DNA from: Clostridia bacterium
GTDB taxonomy: Bacteria > Bacillota > Clostridia > Christensenellales > Borkfalkiaceae
DNA: 64,000 bases
Assembly: GCA_017625565.1 (NCBI GenBank)
Contig: JAGAKN010000013.1
Location: 1 to 64,000 of the forward strand
Direction of reading: 5' to 3'
Each line of letters begins with the position of its first letter. Position 1 is the first letter of the stretch. The notes under the pieces are model-generated. The model was not told where the DNA came from and searched no databases. It worked only from the letters and a program-made list of their open reading frames with translations. Below are positions 61,792-64,000 of this stretch, in pieces. The translations under genes were made by a program, and so were the position numbers.

Positions 61792-62990
61792 AAGCAGAAC
61801 TTTTAGCGCCTGCAGGGAATTTTTCAAAATTACAAACGGCGTTTCATTTCGGTGCAGACGCGGTATACGTCGGCGGGAAACAATTCTCCTTGCGCGCCTT
61901 TGCGGATAATTTTACGGCGGACGAATTGCGTTCCGCTGTAGATTTTGCGCATAAACTTGGGAAAAAGGTATATATTACGGCAAACGTCTTTGCGAGAAAT
62001 GCGGATTTTGCCGAACTGCAAGACTATTTCCGTTTTCTTGCCGAAATCCAAGTAGACGCATTGATTGTCAGCGACGCAGGGGTGGTACAGGTCGCGAAAC
62101 AATGCGCTCCGTCGCTTGCTTTGCATTTGTCCACTCAGGCGAATACGACCAACCGTTATTCGGTGGAGTTTTGGAAAGAACAGGGCGTTTCCCGTGTCAT
62201 ACTCGCGCGGGAACTTTCGATCAACGAAATTTCCGAAATCCACGAACACGTACCCGATATCGAGCTGGAATCGTTCGTGCACGGCGCTATGTGTATTTCG
62301 TATAGCGGTAGATGCTTGCTTTCCGATTATTTAGACGGACGGGCGTCCAACCGAGGCGCTTGCGCGCAACCTTGCCGTTGGCGGTACGAAATTCGCGCGT
62401 TGAATGCAACGAACGGGCTGTCGGAATGGTTGCCAATCGAACAGGACGAGCGCGGTACGTATCTTTTAAACAGCAAGGATTTGAATATGCTTGCGCATTT
62501 ACAGGAGTTGGAAAAAGCAGGTGTTTCGTCCTTCAAAATTGAAGGCAGAATGAAAAGCGGATATTATTTGGCGACGGTGATTAACGCGTATCGCAAGGTT
62601 ATGGACGGTGGGAAGTTAGAAGTTTCCGAAAAAGAGCTTGCTACGGTAGCGCATCGGGAATATACGACAGCGTACGCGCTCGGGAAAAATAGCGCAACGG
62701 TCAATTATGTAGATAGTCAATCTCGGGGCGAATGCACGTATATTGCGGACGTAAAAGGACAGGAAAAGGGGTATATTCTTGCGGAAATGCGCAATCGTTT
62801 CCAAAAGGGCGACGTTTTAGAAATTCTGTCTGCAGATGAAAACTGCGGAAAATCCTTTACGGTGCACAACGTCTACGATTCGCGCGGGGAAAAAGTGGAA
62901 GATTGTAAACTTGTGCAAGAATTATACAAAATCGAATGTCCTTATACCTTGCGCGCGGGGGATTTTCTCCGTCGTAGAACGGTTAAGTAA
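61788..62990 (+). CDS. U32-family protein (TrhP-like tRNA hydroxylation)
   Basis: 400 residues. The family signature is ESFVHGAMCISYSGRCLLSDYLDGRASNRGACAQPCRW in three separate blocks, supplying cysteines for an iron-sulfur cluster. AELLAPAGNFSKLQTAFHFGADAVYVG opens the barrel. These proteins were once called collagenase-like peptidases; the TrhP/YrrO type hydroxylates tRNA uridine 34 using prephenate. Only one U32 gene is present here, where Bacillus has two. Coupled to the methyltransferase through ATGA. Confidence 0.88.
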   Translation: MKAELLAPAGNFSKLQTAFHFGADAVYVGGKQFSLRAFADNFTADELRSAVDFAHKLGKKVYITANVFARNADFAELQDYFRFLAEIQVDALIVSDAGVVQVAKQCAPSLALHLSTQANTTNRYSVEFWKEQGVSRVILARELSINEISEIHEHVPDIELESFVHGAMCISYSGRCLLSDYLDGRASNRGACAQPCRWRYEIRALNATNGLSEWLPIEQDERGTYLLNSKDLNMLAHLQELEKAGVSSFKIEGRMKSGYYLATVINAYRKVMDGGKLEVSEKELATVAHREYTTAYALGKNSATVNYVDSQSRGECTYIADVKGQEKGYILAEMRNRFQKGDVLEILSADENCGKSFTVHNVYDSRGEKVEDCKLVQELYKIECPYTLRAGDFLRRRTVK

Positions 62991-63004
62991 AAGGGGAATA
63001 CACT

Positions 63005-63997
63005 ATGAAAAAAATACTCTTTATCGCAACGGGTGGGACGATCGCGTCACAATCCAAGGGCGAAGGGTTAGTTCCAGAACTGCAAGCGGAAGAATTGCTC
63101 CGTTGTGTGCCCGAAGTGTCGGAATTTTGCGAGCCGAGCGCCATACAAATTTACAATATCGATAGTACGAATATCACCCCGAACCATTGGTTGCAACTTG
63201 CAAACACCATTCAAGCACACTACGACGAATACGACGGGTTCGTAGTTGGTCACGGTACGGATACGATGTCGTATACGGCGGCAATGATTTCGTATATGAT
63301 CCAGCACTCGCCGAAACCGATCGTGTTTACGGGCTCGCAACAACCGATCGATAAGGAAGACACGGACGGGCGGATCAACTTGCGCGACAGTTTTTTGTAC
63401 GCGTCGTCGGATCTTGCGTCGGACGTCGTCATTGTGTTCCAAGGCAACGTGATTGCAGGCACACGTGCAAAGAAAATCCGTACCAAGAGCTTTAACGCGT
63501 TCACAAGTGTGGATTTCCCGAATTTGGGGGTAATCCGCGACGGGAAGATTATTCCGTATATCGTCAAAGAAAAAGCGGACAAGCCAGAGTTTTTCTTATC
63601 GCTCAACGATAAAGTGGGGCTTTTGACCTTGACGCCCGGGCAACGTGGGGAAGTGTTGGATATGTACTTTAATATCTACGACGCGGTGGTCGTATCCGGC
63701 TACGGCGCAGGCGGAATTCCCGAAGGAGACTATTACGGTTTTTACGACGTACTCAAGAAATGGGAAGGCAAAGGCAAGACGTTCGTGGTCACGACGCAAG
63801 TACAGCAAGAAGGTAGCGATATGAACGTGTATCGGGTAGGCAGGGGCTTGAAAAAGCGGTTTAATCTCTTAGAAAGCTACTCGATGACCTACGAAAGCAT
63901 TATCACGAAATTGATGTGGATTTTGGCGCAAACCAAGGACGAAAAACAAGTAAAAGACTTGTTCTATAAAGAAGTAAATTACGATTTAATCGGTTAA
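63005..63997 (+). CDS. ansA: L-asparaginase
   Basis: 330 residues. The catalytic threonines are in ATGGTIASQ and VVGHGTDTMSYTA, with VFTGSQQPI following. There is no signal peptide, so it is a cytoplasmic type I enzyme that converts asparagine to aspartate and ammonia. It starts 14 bases after the U32 gene behind AGGGG, and its stop lies three bases before the window end. It may be the last gene of the 61144 operon. Confidence 0.93.
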   Translation: MKKILFIATGGTIASQSKGEGLVPELQAEELLRCVPEVSEFCEPSAIQIYNIDSTNITPNHWLQLANTIQAHYDEYDGFVVGHGTDTMSYTAAMISYMIQHSPKPIVFTGSQQPIDKEDTDGRINLRDSFLYASSDLASDVVIVFQGNVIAGTRAKKIRTKSFNAFTSVDFPNLGVIRDGKIIPYIVKEKADKPEFFLSLNDKVGLLTLTPGQRGEVLDMYFNIYDAVVVSGYGAGGIPEGDYYGFYDVLKKWEGKGKTFVVTTQVQQEGSDMNVYRVGRGLKKRFNLLESYSMTYESIITKLMWILAQTKDEKQVKDLFYKEVNYDLIG

Positions 63998-64000
63998 AAG

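Overview
The window looks like a chromosomal segment of a low-to-mid-GC Bacillota, most likely an uncultured Clostridia lineage; I infer this and have not placed it by phylogeny. Supporting signs are a nine-gene V/A-type ATPase operon, ribonuclease J, a thrS T-box, an L20-type leader in front of infC-rpmI-rplT, a large Bacillus-like SRP RNA with an Alu domain, group-II ECF transporter genes, a yybP-ykoY-type riboswitch, and TTGACA-17-TATAAT promoters with AAGGAG ribosome binding sites.

Layout. 1-2450 is a mobile-element graveyard: the C-terminal part of a large serine recombinase, a tyrosine-recombinase relic, the C-terminal half of a cardiolipin synthase and a second serine-recombinase tail, ending at a tRNA-Glu(TTC). 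2677-11278 is a complete V-ATPase operon (H-I-K-E-C-F-A-B-D) whose proteolipid carries a sodium-type ligand set. 11326-16274 holds a PH-domain membrane protein, a MATE exporter, a GH3 glycosidase and an acyltransferase. 16277-20351 is an AT-rich accessory block: a 60-bp direct repeat brackets a lipoprotein/winged-helix/XRE cassette with a clear operator pair, followed by ktrA-ktrB potassium uptake genes and tRNA-Glu(CTC).

20520-23939 contains an AraC regulator divergent from a three-gene operon: a creatinase-like M24 protein, an ASRT-family small protein and a creatininase-family protein. 24080-31473 carries a thioredoxin reductase-like gene, DNA polymerase IV, SRP RNA, an Mrp-family ATPase, a ComEC-like hydrolase, a fused EcfA1-EcfA2 ATPase and EcfT. 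31484-42528 is mostly a housekeeping run (truA, mnmE, a LysR regulator, lepA, hemW, a phosphatase, a shikimate kinase-like gene, a ketopantoate reductase-like gene, gltX). 42577-44665 holds pyk and RNase P RNA, followed by leuS and a membrane protein.

48062-54063 is a translation block: a YtxC-like gene, T-box-thrS, L20 leader-infC (with a probable AUU start)-rpmI-rplT, a TrmH-family methyltransferase and yebC. 54101-57009 is a riboswitch-controlled P-type ATPase. 57210-63997 carries a repeat-rich acidic protein of unknown function, RNase J with a basic N-terminal extension, an O-methyltransferase, a U32 peptidase (TrhP-like) and an asparaginase.

The most unusual items are the creatinase/ASRT/creatininase operon, the 60-bp-repeat cassette, the repeat-rich protein at 57210, the fused EcfA ATPase, the probable AUU start of infC and two apparently leaderless genes. 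No CRISPR array, rRNA or complete insertion sequence was seen.
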